Shown: piece after piece, positions 1-8,934 of the stretch
Position numbering within the stretch: position 1 is the first letter of the stretch
Layout: every line of letters starts with the position of its first letter
NCBI RefSeq assembly: GCF_014384985.1
Contig: NZ_JACRSX010000012.1
Location: 32,535-96,534, forward strand
DNA from: Jutongia huaianensis
GTDB taxonomy: Bacteria; Bacillota; Clostridia; Lachnospirales; Lachnospiraceae
Direction: 5' to 3'
DNA: 64,000 nt
The notes under the pieces: generated by a model
What the model was told of the DNA's origin: nothing
The model's database searches: none
Seen by the model: the letters and a program-made list of their open reading frames with translations, nothing else
Translations under genes and position numbers: made by a program

Positions 1-270
1 GAAAACGCAGACTTTGGACGTGTCTGGAAGGAGAAAGAACCGGAGACATCGGTACCGGATCTCTATGTAAGCAAGGCGAGACAAGCGGGGGCGGTAAAGG
101 TTGACGAGAATGGCTGTAGTGTGGCATCCTATACAGAGATTGCAATAACGGAATCCATGATGATTCCCGACATACAGATGACAATGAAGTGCAACCGGCC
201 ATTTATTATTATTGTGTCGGATGAAAAGGGGATTCCATTGTTTGTTGGGGCAGTGAGCCGGATTGAGTGA
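1..270 (+). CDS. Serpin, C-terminal fragment (5' end outside window)
   Basis: Reading from base 1 gives 89 residues and a TGA at 268-270. The segment matches the end of the serpin fold: a DLYVSKARQAGAVKVDENG strand leading into the reactive-centre loop, then CNRPFIIIV and GIPLFVGAVSRIE, which are the conserved strands after the loop. Serpins trap serine or cysteine proteases through a cleavable loop; gut bacteria secrete or surface-expose some of them. The hinge after ENG is C-S-V-A-S-Y-T rather than the small-residue run of well-behaved inhibitors, so inhibitory activity is uncertain. The family call is from visible motifs; the target and cell location cannot be judged because the N-terminus is missing. 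Confidence 0.85.
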   Translation, partial: ENADFGRVWKEKEPETSVPDLYVSKARQAGAVKVDENGCSVASYTEIAITESMMIPDIQMTMKCNRPFIIIVSDEKGIPLFVGAVSRIE

Positions 271-378
271 CCGGAGTTATAAGGAATGACTGGTCAGAAT
301 CTATGGTATATTACAGAACATAAGGTCAGAGGATAGCGTTTGGGCGAAACATTATACAGGAAGGGGGGATGCGCAGAT

Positions 379-951
379 ATGGAGAAACGTATGGAAGATG
401 AAAAGATCATACAGCTGATCTGGGACAGAGAAGAGCAGGGGCTTAGGGAATTATCTGATAAATATAATAACTACTGTTATAGTATATCGTATCGGATTGT
501 CCATGATGAAGAGGATGCCATGGAGTGTGTTAACGATACATGGTTTCGGACATGGAATGCCATCCCGCCGAAACGGCCGGCAGTATTGCCCGGTTTTCTG
601 GCAAAGATTGTTCGAAATCTGTCGTTAAACAGATACAGACATATGCATACAGAACGAAGAGGGGGAAATAGTGTGGATATTGCTCTGGAAGAATTACAGG
701 AATGTGTCTCCGATGGCAGGACAGTGGAGGAGCAGATAGAACTTCGGGAATTATCAACAAGTATTGCAAAATTTTTAAACCGGCAGTCTGAGAGAAACCG
801 GGCGATATTTCTGCAAAGATATTTCTATATGATGCAGACGAAGGAGATCGCAGAAAAGCTTGGAATAAGGGAAGGGACTGTGAGATCAATACTCAGCCGG
901 ATGCGTAAAGATCTGCGGGGATGGCTGGAGAAGGAGGCGGTTTATCTGTGA
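379..951 (+). CDS. ECF-type RNA polymerase sigma-70 factor
   Basis: 190 residues. Region 2 (about residues 20-85) carries the DAMECVNDTWFRTWNAI helix that binds core and the -10 element. Region 4 (about 130-185) ends in a helix-turn-helix around TKEIAEKLGIREGTVRSILSR. A reading from a TTG at 340 would add 13 residues, but the ATG at 379 has a purine-rich AGGGGGG site at 362-368 and gives the normal family length. The gene overlaps the next gene, whose GTG start lies on its stop codon. The overlap is typical of a sigma factor co-translated with its anti-sigma factor. The target regulon cannot be read from the window. Confidence 0.85.
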   Translation: MEKRMEDEKIIQLIWDREEQGLRELSDKYNNYCYSISYRIVHDEEDAMECVNDTWFRTWNAIPPKRPAVLPGFLAKIVRNLSLNRYRHMHTERRGGNSVDIALEELQECVSDGRTVEEQIELRELSTSIAKFLNRQSERNRAIFLQRYFYMMQTKEIAEKLGIREGTVRSILSRMRKDLRGWLEKEAVYL

Positions 952-1847
952 AGAAACAGGATAGAGATAAAAGGGCAGAACAGATTGCAGATGCCATTGG
1001 AGAGTTGCCGGAACAGATGATCTGTGATGCTTTGGAGTTTGAAAAAATAAGGAGGAAACAGAAACGGAAACGGAGACATCGCATAGAGGCTTTCGGTGGT
1101 CTGGTGGCGGCAGCAGTCATATGTATTATTGTACTGTATGGAAGTGATCACACATTGATATCAGGACGGACGGCAGATATAGATAAGACAGAAGAAAAGA
1201 CTGCGTTAAAAGCCTCTGATCAGATGCAGTCTGCCTCACAGGAGGAGCTGGATATCTGGTGCATGGCTTCCGGACCGGAAGATGAAGTAACCGTATATTC
1301 TGATTGTCAGGATGAAAGCTCTGATGAAAATGCAGATGTGAAAAAAGAGAGAGGTACAGATAATCAGAAAGAAAGCCGGGGAGAGTCTAAAGATAAAGAG
1401 ACAGCTCCGATGCCGGAAAAGAATACATCGGATAACGATCCGGTTTCTGCCGGAGAACAGCTTCAGGCAGGAGAAAGACAGCTTCTCCATACCAATATTA
1501 TAGGCAAAGGGGAGAATAAAAAGGTACAGTTTACATTACAGTTTGGGGAAACAGATAACCGGATCAGCTATACATTAAAGGCTTCCGGGTTATCTATGGA
1601 GCTGATCGCAGAAAATGATAAAGAACAAAAGAAGATTATATTACAGGGAAATAAGAAATCAAAGATAACCTGCGTATCCGGTACGCAGATTGGCTGCTCT
1701 CTTCGATCTGCAGATATAACGGATAAAACAGTATCGCCATCTATTTCTGTTTCAAAGAAAAACAACAAGACAGGGGAGAGGATAAAAGGGGAGATAAAAG
1801 TGGAACAAAGAGGCGGAAAGTATTATTTGTATTTGACGGAGCAGTAA
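948..1847 (+). CDS. Membrane protein, probable anti-sigma factor partner
   Basis: The GTG at 948 overlaps the TGA of the sigma gene (GTGA) and follows a GGAGAAGGAGG site, so I prefer it to the ATG at 921 inside the sigma gene. The product is about 299 residues: a charged cytoplasmic N-terminus of about 45 residues rich in Arg/Lys, one membrane helix (around LVAAAVICIIVLYG), then a long acidic and Ser-rich extracytoplasmic region and a C-terminal beta-rich part. This is the layout of membrane anti-sigma factors that hold an ECF sigma factor at the membrane. No named anti-sigma domain (zinc-binding HxxxCxxC, RsgI, DUF4179) is evident, so the role is inferred from position and topology. Confidence 0.6.
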   Translation: MKKQDRDKRAEQIADAIGELPEQMICDALEFEKIRRKQKRKRRHRIEAFGGLVAAAVICIIVLYGSDHTLISGRTADIDKTEEKTALKASDQMQSASQEELDIWCMASGPEDEVTVYSDCQDESSDENADVKKERGTDNQKESRGESKDKETAPMPEKNTSDNDPVSAGEQLQAGERQLLHTNIIGKGENKKVQFTLQFGETDNRISYTLKASGLSMELIAENDKEQKKIILQGNKKSKITCVSGTQIGCSLRSADITDKTVSPSISVSKKNNKTGERIKGEIKVEQRGGKYYLYLTEQ

Positions 1848-1901
1848 TGGTAATCCCGGAAATTTTCCGATAAAACATGCGTTGTTTTCTGTAAAGAAAA
1901 T

Positions 1902-1944
1902 AAAAGCTTCCCGTATCCAGGTTTGGAATAGGGGAAGCTTTTTG
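1902..1944. terminator. Bidirectional intrinsic terminator
   Basis: AAAAGCTTCCC at 1902-1912 pairs with GGGGAAGCTTTT at 1932-1943. A run of T follows on the plus strand and A-rich sequence lies on the other side, so it can serve both the anti-sigma gene and the convergent serine acetyltransferase gene, whose stop codon begins at 1945. Confidence 0.8.
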
Positions 1945-2898
1945 TCAGATAATATAAAACCAGGTCTCATCAGGATCAACAGGTTCGTTGACTGTCTTCT
2001 TACCTTGGTGATATTTTAATTCCTGATTCTTGATATTTACCTTTGTTCCGGCAGGGATAGAGGTTGTGATAAAGACATTACTTCCAATCACGCAGTTTTC
2101 GCCGATAATGCTGTCTCCACCCAAAATAGAGGCACCGGCGTAGATGGTGACATTATCGCCGATCGTAGGGTGGCGTTTCTTGCCTTGCAGCTTCTGGCCG
2201 CCGCGGGTAGAAAGAGCTCCCAGTGTAACACCCTGATAAATTTTGACGTTATTTCCTATGGTTGTAGTCTCTCCGACAACAATGCCGGTTCCGTGATCAA
2301 TAAAGAAATATTCGCCAATCGTGGCACCCGGATGAATGTCAATGCCGGTGGTGCTGTGTGCGTATTCTGTCATAATACGTGGGATCAGAGGCACATTTAA
2401 CAGGAACAGCTCATGGGCGAGACGGTTAATGGTGATTGCCTGAAGTCCCGGATAAGACAGGATTACCTCTTCTTTGGAGTAGGCGGCAGGATCGCCGTCG
2501 AAAGCAGCCTGCAGATCCGTCTCCAGAAGGGCGCGTACCTTTGGTAATGTGTGGAAAAAATCCACGGTCAGACGTTGTGCTTCTACATGAAGCTCACAAT
2601 CATCTGCATTCTCGTAGTTTGGAGAATATTTTAACGCCAGTTCGATCTGTTTATTCAGACGAAACAGTGTATCCTCAATCAAAACGCGGGTGCTGTTTTC
2701 CATGATATATATTTTGTGGGAGGTATCCCGGAAATATCCCGGATACATAATCTTCATCAGGTTGTCAATGATCTTGATGATCACAAAACGATCCGGCTGG
2801 GTAAATAGTTTCATTTTGTCGATGGAACGATCATGGGTGTAGTCCTTTAATATGGTATCAACAATGTCATTTACGTTATTTTCAATAATTTTATCCAT
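1945..2898 (-). CDS. epsC: Serine O-acetyltransferase (EpsC type)
   Basis: 317 residues. Transfers acetyl from acetyl-CoA to L-serine, giving O-acetylserine for cysteine synthesis in the cytoplasm. The N-terminal half is helical. The C-terminal part (about 190-290) is a left-handed beta helix of hexapeptide repeats with the family signatures around HSTTGIDIHPGATIGEYFF, IDHGTGIVVGETTTIG and the catalytic-site GGQKLQGKKRHPTIGDNV. The length and the long N-terminal helical domain fit the EpsC branch found in anaerobic Firmicutes rather than enterobacterial CysE. The start ATG has a GAGGA site upstream. No cysK is adjacent. The gene shares a terminator with the convergent anti-sigma gene. Confidence 0.93.
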   Translation of the reverse strand: MDKIIENNVNDIVDTILKDYTHDRSIDKMKLFTQPDRFVIIKIIDNLMKIMYPGYFRDTSHKIYIMENSTRVLIEDTLFRLNKQIELALKYSPNYENADDCELHVEAQRLTVDFFHTLPKVRALLETDLQAAFDGDPAAYSKEEVILSYPGLQAITINRLAHELFLLNVPLIPRIMTEYAHSTTGIDIHPGATIGEYFFIDHGTGIVVGETTTIGNNVKIYQGVTLGALSTRGGQKLQGKKRHPTIGDNVTIYAGASILGGDSIIGENCVIGSNVFITTSIPAGTKVNIKNQELKYHQGKKTVNEPVDPDETWFYII

Positions 2899-3014
2899 TT
2901 GAGTCCTCGTTTCTGTGTATGAGATCCGAAAGTGGTCTTACACGTTTTATTTAAAATATATATTTGGTTTTACCAATTTATGATGCGGGAAGTTTGAGTT
3001 TATTGTTGTAATAC

Positions 3015-4955
3015 TTACAGTTTGATCTGGTCCAGATCCCTCATCCACATTGCCACGGAAGCATCGCTGGGCATGCGCCAGTCGCCTCGCGGAGAAAGAG
3101 CGACACTTCCGACCTTCGGACCGTCCGGAAGACAGGAACGCTTGAACTGCTGGGAGAAAAATCTCCAGTAGAAGGTGCGGAGCCATTTGTAGATCGTATC
3201 CTTATCGTAAGCCCCCCGGAAGGTATAACAGGCGAGACGATAGATTTTGGAAGGAGTGTAACCAAAACGCATCATATAATAGAGATAAAAGTCATGCAGC
3301 TCGTATGGACCTACCAGATCCTCTGTTTTTTGTGAGATTTCTCCATCCTTTGGAGGGAGAAGCTCCGGGCTGACCGGGGTATCCAGAATATCAAGCAGCA
3401 CGGCACGGAGTTCCTCGTCATCGGTGGTTTCAGCGTAATATAGAACGAGATAGCGTACCAGCATTTTCGGAATGGAGCAGTTGACGCCGTACATAGACAT
3501 ATGATCTCCGTTATAGGTTGCCCAGCCGAGAGCCAGTTCTGACATGTCTCCGGTACCGATCACCATACCGTTTGCCTGATTGGCGATGTTCATAAGGATC
3601 AGGGTGCGCTGGCGTGCCTGGGAGTTCTCGTAGGTAACGTCATGAACTTCCGGATCGTGACCGATATCGCGAAAATGCAGATTTACCGCTTCGTGAATTG
3701 GGATTTCCTGCAGGGAAGCTCCAAGCTTTTCTGTCAGTGTACAGGCATTTTTCATGGTACGGTCTGTGGTTCCAAAGCACGGCATGGTAATAGCTTTGAT
3801 GCCGGTACGGTCGAGTCCTAAAAGGTCAAATGCCCGTGCAGTGACAAGAAGTGCCAGTGTCGAGTCAAGACCACCGGATATGCCAAGAACAGCACTTTTA
3901 CAGTGGGTGTGAGCCAGACGTTTTTTCAGTCCCATTGCCTGGATATTAAAAATTTCGTTGCAGCGGCGGTCACGGTCTGCTTTGGCACTTGGAACAAACG
4001 GGGTGCGGGAGTAGAAGCGTGTCAGCTTTGTTTTATTCAGATTCCGGAAGGAAAAGTGACATACTTTGTAACCGGCCTGGGCAGGCGGTGTGATCTCGAA
4101 AGTTCCCATACGGCGGCGTTCACTTACAAGACGCCCAAGATCCAGCTCAGACATCGTCATTTCATTATGAAAGCGTTCAGACTGTGACAGGATACTGCCG
4201 TTTTCTGCAATCAGATTATGACCTGCAAAAACAAGATCTGTTGAGGATTCTCCCTCTCCGGCATCTGCATAAATATATCCGCAGATCAGGCGGGCAGACT
4301 GGTTACTTACCAGTTCCCGGCGGTAAATTTCCTTGCCGGTGGTTTCGTCACTGGCTGAAAGATTTGCAATCACCGTAGCCGACGCCAGGGCATGATGGCA
4401 TGATGGAGGAATCGGCATCCATAGATCCTCGCAGATATCAATGCCGAGGACAAAGTCCGGCAGATTGTCCGCTGCAAACAGAAGCTTTGCCCCGAAAGGA
4501 ATCTGTCTGCCATGGGTGCCCAGAGCCGGAATGTCTACAGCCTCATTTTCGGCAGGTGCCGGTGCAAAATGTCTGGCTTCATAAAACTCGGAGTAGTTTG
4601 GAATGTGCTGTTTTGGCACAAGTCCCAGAACCTCTCCCTGATAAATCACAGCCGCAATATTATACAGCCGGGCATTAAAAAGGAAAGGAAGTCCCACAAC
4701 GATCAGCATGTCATGGGTCCGGGACGCAGAACGGATCTGTTCCAGACCCTCCAGACAGCCCTCCAGAAGGATATTTTGCAGAAAGAGATCATTACAGGTA
4801 TATCCTGAGATACAAAGCTCCGGGAAGACCAGAAGCCGGACATCTTCTTTTCCGGCAAGCCCAATGCATTGAATGATCTGCTCTGTGTTGTAGGCAGTAT
4901 TACCGACTTCGATATCCGGTGTGACTGCTGCGACCTTGATAAATCCATCTTTCAT
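3015..4955 (-). CDS. nadE: Glutamine-dependent NAD+ synthetase
   Basis: 646 residues, the two-domain form. It makes NAD+ from deamido-NAD+, ATP and glutamine as the last step of NAD synthesis. The N-terminal nitrilase-type glutaminase has the Glu-Lys-Cys triad: E46 in FPELCISGY, K115 in LVPKQHIPNY and C175 in GIDICEDLWMP. The C-terminal synthetase has the ATP-pyrophosphatase loop SGGLDS at 360-365 and the GTGDMSELALGW motif. All expected catalytic residues are visible. An AAAGGA site lies upstream of the ATG. It is probably monocistronic: the 116-bp gap to the upstream-coordinate gene holds nothing clear. Confidence 0.96.
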   Translation of the reverse strand: MKDGFIKVAAVTPDIEVGNTAYNTEQIIQCIGLAGKEDVRLLVFPELCISGYTCNDLFLQNILLEGCLEGLEQIRSASRTHDMLIVVGLPFLFNARLYNIAAVIYQGEVLGLVPKQHIPNYSEFYEARHFAPAPAENEAVDIPALGTHGRQIPFGAKLLFAADNLPDFVLGIDICEDLWMPIPPSCHHALASATVIANLSASDETTGKEIYRRELVSNQSARLICGYIYADAGEGESSTDLVFAGHNLIAENGSILSQSERFHNEMTMSELDLGRLVSERRRMGTFEITPPAQAGYKVCHFSFRNLNKTKLTRFYSRTPFVPSAKADRDRRCNEIFNIQAMGLKKRLAHTHCKSAVLGISGGLDSTLALLVTARAFDLLGLDRTGIKAITMPCFGTTDRTMKNACTLTEKLGASLQEIPIHEAVNLHFRDIGHDPEVHDVTYENSQARQRTLILMNIANQANGMVIGTGDMSELALGWATYNGDHMSMYGVNCSIPKMLVRYLVLYYAETTDDEELRAVLLDILDTPVSPELLPPKDGEISQKTEDLVGPYELHDFYLYYMMRFGYTPSKIYRLACYTFRGAYDKDTIYKWLRTFYWRFFSQQFKRSCLPDGPKVGSVALSPRGDWRMPSDASVAMWMRDLDQIKL

Positions 4956-5183
4956 AAGAATGTCATCCTTTCCTGAATAAATAAACGATTATTACTAATT
5001 ATACCCAAAAGAGCGGAAAAAGCAATCACTGTCCAACGGGAAGGCGTTATTCGATGGCGGGCGGAACAGACGGGGGAAGTAGGTGTTTTCCACAGGAGAG
5101 AATTGTGTTATGATAATGCTGTTGTTTTGCAAATAATGTGCCTGCGGACTAAGGTTTGCGGGCAGAGAAAGAAATGTAGGAAT

Positions 5184-7259
5184 ATGATGGATATTTTATA
5201 TCAGTTATTTTATACCGTATTTTCCATGAGCTGTATGGCTCTGGTACTGCTTCCGGTGGTGTTGCTTTTCCGGTTTGTATTTCGTGGACATTCCGGCAAA
5301 ATCACTATGGCTTTATGGGGAATCTTGTTTTTGCGGGCGGTCTGTCCGTTGGGAATGAGCAGCCCGGTTTGCCTGTATGATCCGTGGAACCGGCAGTTTC
5401 ATACTTTACTGCGTTCGCTGGGGTTAGAGATTTCACCGGATCAAGGACTGTTAACCGGCTGGAGATATGTATTTCAAGGGAATATCAGCGCATCAGCCAC
5501 CTATCGGAGTTGTGTGTTGATCTGGCTTGGTGGAATGATACTTTTACTTCTTGGGACCACAGGAAAGCAGCTGCGGCTTGAGCGAAAATTGAAACAGCAT
5601 TCCCGGTGTCTGTTTGACAGGATCTATCAGTCCGGACTAATCGCATTTCCGGTCAGGACAGGGATTGTTAAGGGCAGGATCTATCTGCCGGATGGACTTC
5701 TGGCAAAGGAAATGAAGGACATTATAGCATATGAACAGCTCCGGAAGCGGCGGAGAGACGATCTGTGGAGAAGATTTGCCTTTCTGGTATGTTGTATTCA
5801 CTGGTGGAATCCGGGAATATGGCTGGCGTATTATCTGTTCTGGCGCGACCAGAATATGGCATGTGATGCAGTGTTTGTCCAAAAAACAGGAATGGAACCG
5901 GCTCAGTGTGCGCAGGTGCTGGCAAACATGAAAAAGGATAAGGAACGACAAATATCATTTTCTTTGGAGAGCGGTTATGAGGGAGACTTGTTCCGCCGGG
6001 CGGAAAATCTGTTATATCTGAAAAAAAGACCGTTATGGCAGAATGGTGTGGCGGCATTTCTTGTGACATTATTCGTTTTCTGGGCATTTGCTTTGTCAGC
6101 TTTTCATAGTGGAAAGGGAAATGATCAACCTCCGAAGAAGCTTTTTGACAGTACACAGAAAAGGAGTGTGGCGGACCGTGTCATTGCGGGCTGCGATGTA
6201 CAGGTGTCCAGTGGGAGCGCTGTACGTCTGTCTCTTGTTGTATCGAAGGGAACATATCAGAAAGGAGAAGGATACCGGGGTACCTGTCAGCTTCAGCTGA
6301 ATGGAACACAGGGGAAACAGACAGTGTCCCTTGATCTGAATAAAATATTTTCTGACAGAGAGACTCTGTATTTTAATGAAAATGTTTCTTTGGAAACTGC
6401 AGATTATAATGAGGATGGCAATCCGGAGCTTGCGGTTGGACAAAAGGCGGCAGCAAAGGGAAAAACGGGATACGATTTTTATATTATTGATATCAGGAAG
6501 AATGATCTGGAGGTCGTCAGTCCGGCGATTCATTTTGAGCACGTTACAGCATTGCAGGAAGGCTCTATGGTGTTGTCCTATGTGCAGGGGGCCGGAGGAG
6601 TCATTACGGTTACGGAGAATGATGAGACGATTTATTATGTCTGGAACACGCAGACAGAGCGGTATGAGCAGCAGGAGATGACCGAGGAACAGCTGGAAAA
6701 GCGATGTAGCGAGAAAAGTGCAGGCACGCAGAAAGCGCAGACACGATATTCGCTCACGGGTGATAAAGGCAGGGAAGTGATGGATGTGGCTGTGAGTGAG
6801 CAGGAAAATGGAGGGCTGTCCGTGAAAAAGCTTCGGATCAATCCGGATGGACTGGATCAGAGAACCGGGACAAAAACCATGACAGATGTGGAGGGCTATT
6901 ATCTGGATCTGCAGTGGGCTCCGGCCGATAAAGATCAGAAGAGATATGCGCTGCTTACTTATAATGGAACCAACGGCAGAACTTTTTCTCTGTACGATAT
7001 AAAAGAACAAAGGCTGTGTTACCGTCCGCAAAATGGTAATGAAGCATTGCAAAAGATTTTTCGGAAATATGGTGCTTCCGATGATATTACCTTTGAAAAA
7101 AACGGAGCCGTGGTATATTCCCTGATGGAGATTGATGATAACGATACATTAAAGGTGAACTTCGCAGCCAGCGCAAAGGATGATGTGGCAGTTAAGGGAA
7201 CATATCTGTACAGTCTGTCATCGGGAGAAGAAACATCTCTGCAGTACAGTCGTGAATAA
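5184..7259 (+). CDS. M56/BlaR1-like membrane sensor with lost zinc site
   Basis: About 691 residues from tandem ATG codons at 5184; an in-frame ATG at 5103 is less likely because the first membrane helix starts just after 5184. The N-terminal 300 residues follow the BlaR1/MecR1 membrane metalloprotease plan: membrane helices near residues 5-30, 40-60, 115-135 and 295-315, with the cytoplasmic loop RRRDDLWRR and HWWNPGIWLAYY. However, HExxH is YEQLR (residues 183-187) and the downstream Glu of DxExACD is Asn (DQNMACD). The rest, about residues 320-690, is extracellular and beta-rich with a Ca-loop-like DYNEDGNPE. No BlaI-type repressor is adjacent. It is probably a sensor or scaffold, not a protease. 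Confidence 0.7.
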   Translation: MMDILYQLFYTVFSMSCMALVLLPVVLLFRFVFRGHSGKITMALWGILFLRAVCPLGMSSPVCLYDPWNRQFHTLLRSLGLEISPDQGLLTGWRYVFQGNISASATYRSCVLIWLGGMILLLLGTTGKQLRLERKLKQHSRCLFDRIYQSGLIAFPVRTGIVKGRIYLPDGLLAKEMKDIIAYEQLRKRRRDDLWRRFAFLVCCIHWWNPGIWLAYYLFWRDQNMACDAVFVQKTGMEPAQCAQVLANMKKDKERQISFSLESGYEGDLFRRAENLLYLKKRPLWQNGVAAFLVTLFVFWAFALSAFHSGKGNDQPPKKLFDSTQKRSVADRVIAGCDVQVSSGSAVRLSLVVSKGTYQKGEGYRGTCQLQLNGTQGKQTVSLDLNKIFSDRETLYFNENVSLETADYNEDGNPELAVGQKAAAKGKTGYDFYIIDIRKNDLEVVSPAIHFEHVTALQEGSMVLSYVQGAGGVITVTENDETIYYVWNTQTERYEQQEMTEEQLEKRCSEKSAGTQKAQTRYSLTGDKGREVMDVAVSEQENGGLSVKKLRINPDGLDQRTGTKTMTDVEGYYLDLQWAPADKDQKRYALLTYNGTNGRTFSLYDIKEQRLCYRPQNGNEALQKIFRKYGASDDITFEKNGAVVYSLMEIDDNDTLKVNFAASAKDDVAVKGTYLYSLSSGEETSLQYSRE

Positions 7260-7379
7260 TGACAGATAAAAAGAATCCTTGGGCAGACTTATGGGATGTC
7301 GCCAAACTCATTCTTGCAGAGATACGGTATATGCGGTATATTAAATATAAATATATTGATATGAAGAGGAGGTGTTTCC

Positions 7380-7790
7380 GTGGTTACAAGATCAGCGGAG
7401 TTATTTAGTGAGGCGCCTCGATGCACACAGTGTGGGAGAATTCTTCCTGATGTTTATGAGGAGGATGATATCTGCCCGGTCTGCAAGGAAGCAAACCTGT
7501 TTGCAGAGGTGAAGGATTTTATACGGGAGAATGATGTTCGGGAAATGGACGTGGCGGAGCATTTTGATATCCCGGTATCAAAGGTGAGAAAGTGGATCAG
7601 AGAAGGCCGGATACAGTACAAGGGAGAAGCAGGACAGTCCATATCCGGTGTTCATTGTCAGATTTGTGGAAAACCCATCGAATTTGGTACATTATGCCCG
7701 GAATGTCATAGAATGCAGGGATTGCAGATCGTAGCGAAGCAGTATGCAGAGCAGAAGTCAGAGATGCGTTTCTTTAATAAAAACAAATAA
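7380..7790 (+). CDS. YvyF-like flagellar zinc-ribbon protein
   Basis: 136 residues from a GTG at 7380 preceded by GAGGAGGTG. Two CxxC pairs near the N-terminus (CTQCGR, CPVCKE) and two near the C-terminus (CQICGK, CPECHR) flank a helix-turn-helix-like middle (AEHFDIPVSKVRKWIREGRI). This is the layout of the YvyF family that sits in flagellar late operons beside flgM in Bacillus. Here no flgM or flgK follows, so it stands alone. A regulatory role in motility is inferred from the family; DNA binding is plausible but unproven. Confidence 0.72.
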   Translation: MVTRSAELFSEAPRCTQCGRILPDVYEEDDICPVCKEANLFAEVKDFIRENDVREMDVAEHFDIPVSKVRKWIREGRIQYKGEAGQSISGVHCQICGKPIEFGTLCPECHRMQGLQIVAKQYAEQKSEMRFFNKNK

Positions 7791-7839
7791 TCGGGCGGGG
7801 TTCAGACTGTATTCGGGGACAGGCTGCACCAGGCAGATT

Positions 7840-8766
7840 TTAATCCTGCAATAGTACAAAAAAGACAACGGGAATTGTGATCAGGGCGAGAAAATTGGAG
7901 ATCAGAGCCATGGATGCACCGATTGTCGTGTCGCTGTCGTAGGCGGCCGGAATCACAATGGTATTTAAGCCCAGCGGCATGGCATAGGCGCAGATCAATA
8001 CATGACGGACATCCGGAGCCAGCCGGATCAACCGGGCAAGCAGAGCAAAGAGAACAGGCATAAAGAGCAGCCGGTAAAGAGCGACGACATAGATTTTTCC
8101 GGCAGAAAGCAGGCTACGCAGAGGATAACCGCCGATGATAAAACCTGTAAGGATCATAGCGACAGGAGCCATACAGGCACTTCCGGAAGCAATGACGGCG
8201 GGAAGCGGTGCCGGCAGAGGAAGCTGCGTGATACCAAGGAGCACTCCGAGCAGGGAGGCGAGATTGATGGGACCAAACCATTTCTGACGCCAGGATAATT
8301 CGCCGTTATCCGGCATCAGCCAGGAAATACCGATACTGTTCAAAAACAGATTGATCGGCAGGGTAAACATCAGATAGTCAAAAAGAATATCGTTTCCAAA
8401 GATGCCTTCCACGACGGCATTCCCCATAAAAGCAATATTTGCGACCACAAAAGAGTAGCGGTAGATACCGCGCTCTTCTTTTTTTGTGGCAAAAACCGGA
8501 GTCAGAAGTAAAGACAGACCAAGGGCGATGGCCAGGGAAAGGAGGCTGTAAAGCAGAAAGGACATTTTTTCCGTAAGATTTTCAACCGTACACCGGGTTA
8601 TAAAAGTATTTAGTACAAGACAGGGCATAAATATCAGATTTTCCAGCTTTGATAATACAGAACTGGAATTTTCAGGAATCCATTTCTTCTTTCGCAGCAC
8701 ATATCCCAGAAGCATAAATAAAAACATATAAAGCATTTGTTGAAATGCGGATAAAAATACGTCCAT
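7840..8766 (-). CDS. AEC-family membrane transporter
   Basis: 308 residues with about ten hydrophobic helices split into two five-helix halves. The N-terminal LLGYVLRKKKWIPENS and the C-terminal half with YAMPLGLNTIVIPAAYD and a Pro-rich ITIPVVFF end match the auxin-efflux-carrier (AEC) superfamily. Members export or import organic anions such as malate, but the substrate cannot be told from sequence. The gene diverges from the sulfotransferase gene. Confidence 0.85.
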   Translation of the reverse strand: MDVFLSAFQQMLYMFLFMLLGYVLRKKKWIPENSSSVLSKLENLIFMPCLVLNTFITRCTVENLTEKMSFLLYSLLSLAIALGLSLLLTPVFATKKEERGIYRYSFVVANIAFMGNAVVEGIFGNDILFDYLMFTLPINLFLNSIGISWLMPDNGELSWRQKWFGPINLASLLGVLLGITQLPLPAPLPAVIASGSACMAPVAMILTGFIIGGYPLRSLLSAGKIYVVALYRLLFMPVLFALLARLIRLAPDVRHVLICAYAMPLGLNTIVIPAAYDSDTTIGASMALISNFLALITIPVVFFVLLQD

Positions 8767-8850
8767 AACACACCATCCATATTTTAATTCTTTTTTAATC
8801 TAAAAATAGTATGGTAGATATTGAAAAATTCATACGGACAAATTATCAAA

Positions 8851-8885
8851 AAAATGACATAAATTTCCAACATTTATGCCATTTT
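8851..8885. repeat. Inverted repeat in divergent promoter region
   Basis: AAAATGACATAAAT (8851-8864) and ATTTATGCCATTTT (8872-8885) form a 14-bp stem with one mismatch and a 7-nt loop. It lies between two divergent genes where a terminator has no obvious client, so it may be an operator or leader hairpin. A second short palindrome, TATCGT-TGAC-ACGATA at 8901-8916, sits just upstream of the sulfotransferase ribosome site. Confidence 0.5.
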
Positions 8886-8934
8886 TACAGATTAATATCA
8901 TATCGTTGACACGATAGAAGAGGAGTACACAGCA

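Noticed and set aside
1867..1874. Sigma-28 -10 element CCGATAAA after the first anti-sigma gene
   Set aside because: No TAAA at the right distance and no gene downstream on the plus strand before the terminator.
6096..7052. Minus-strand frame of 318 codons inside the M56-like gene
   Set aside because: It is fully inside a gene with good coding features on the other strand, has no ribosome site and no recognisable domain.
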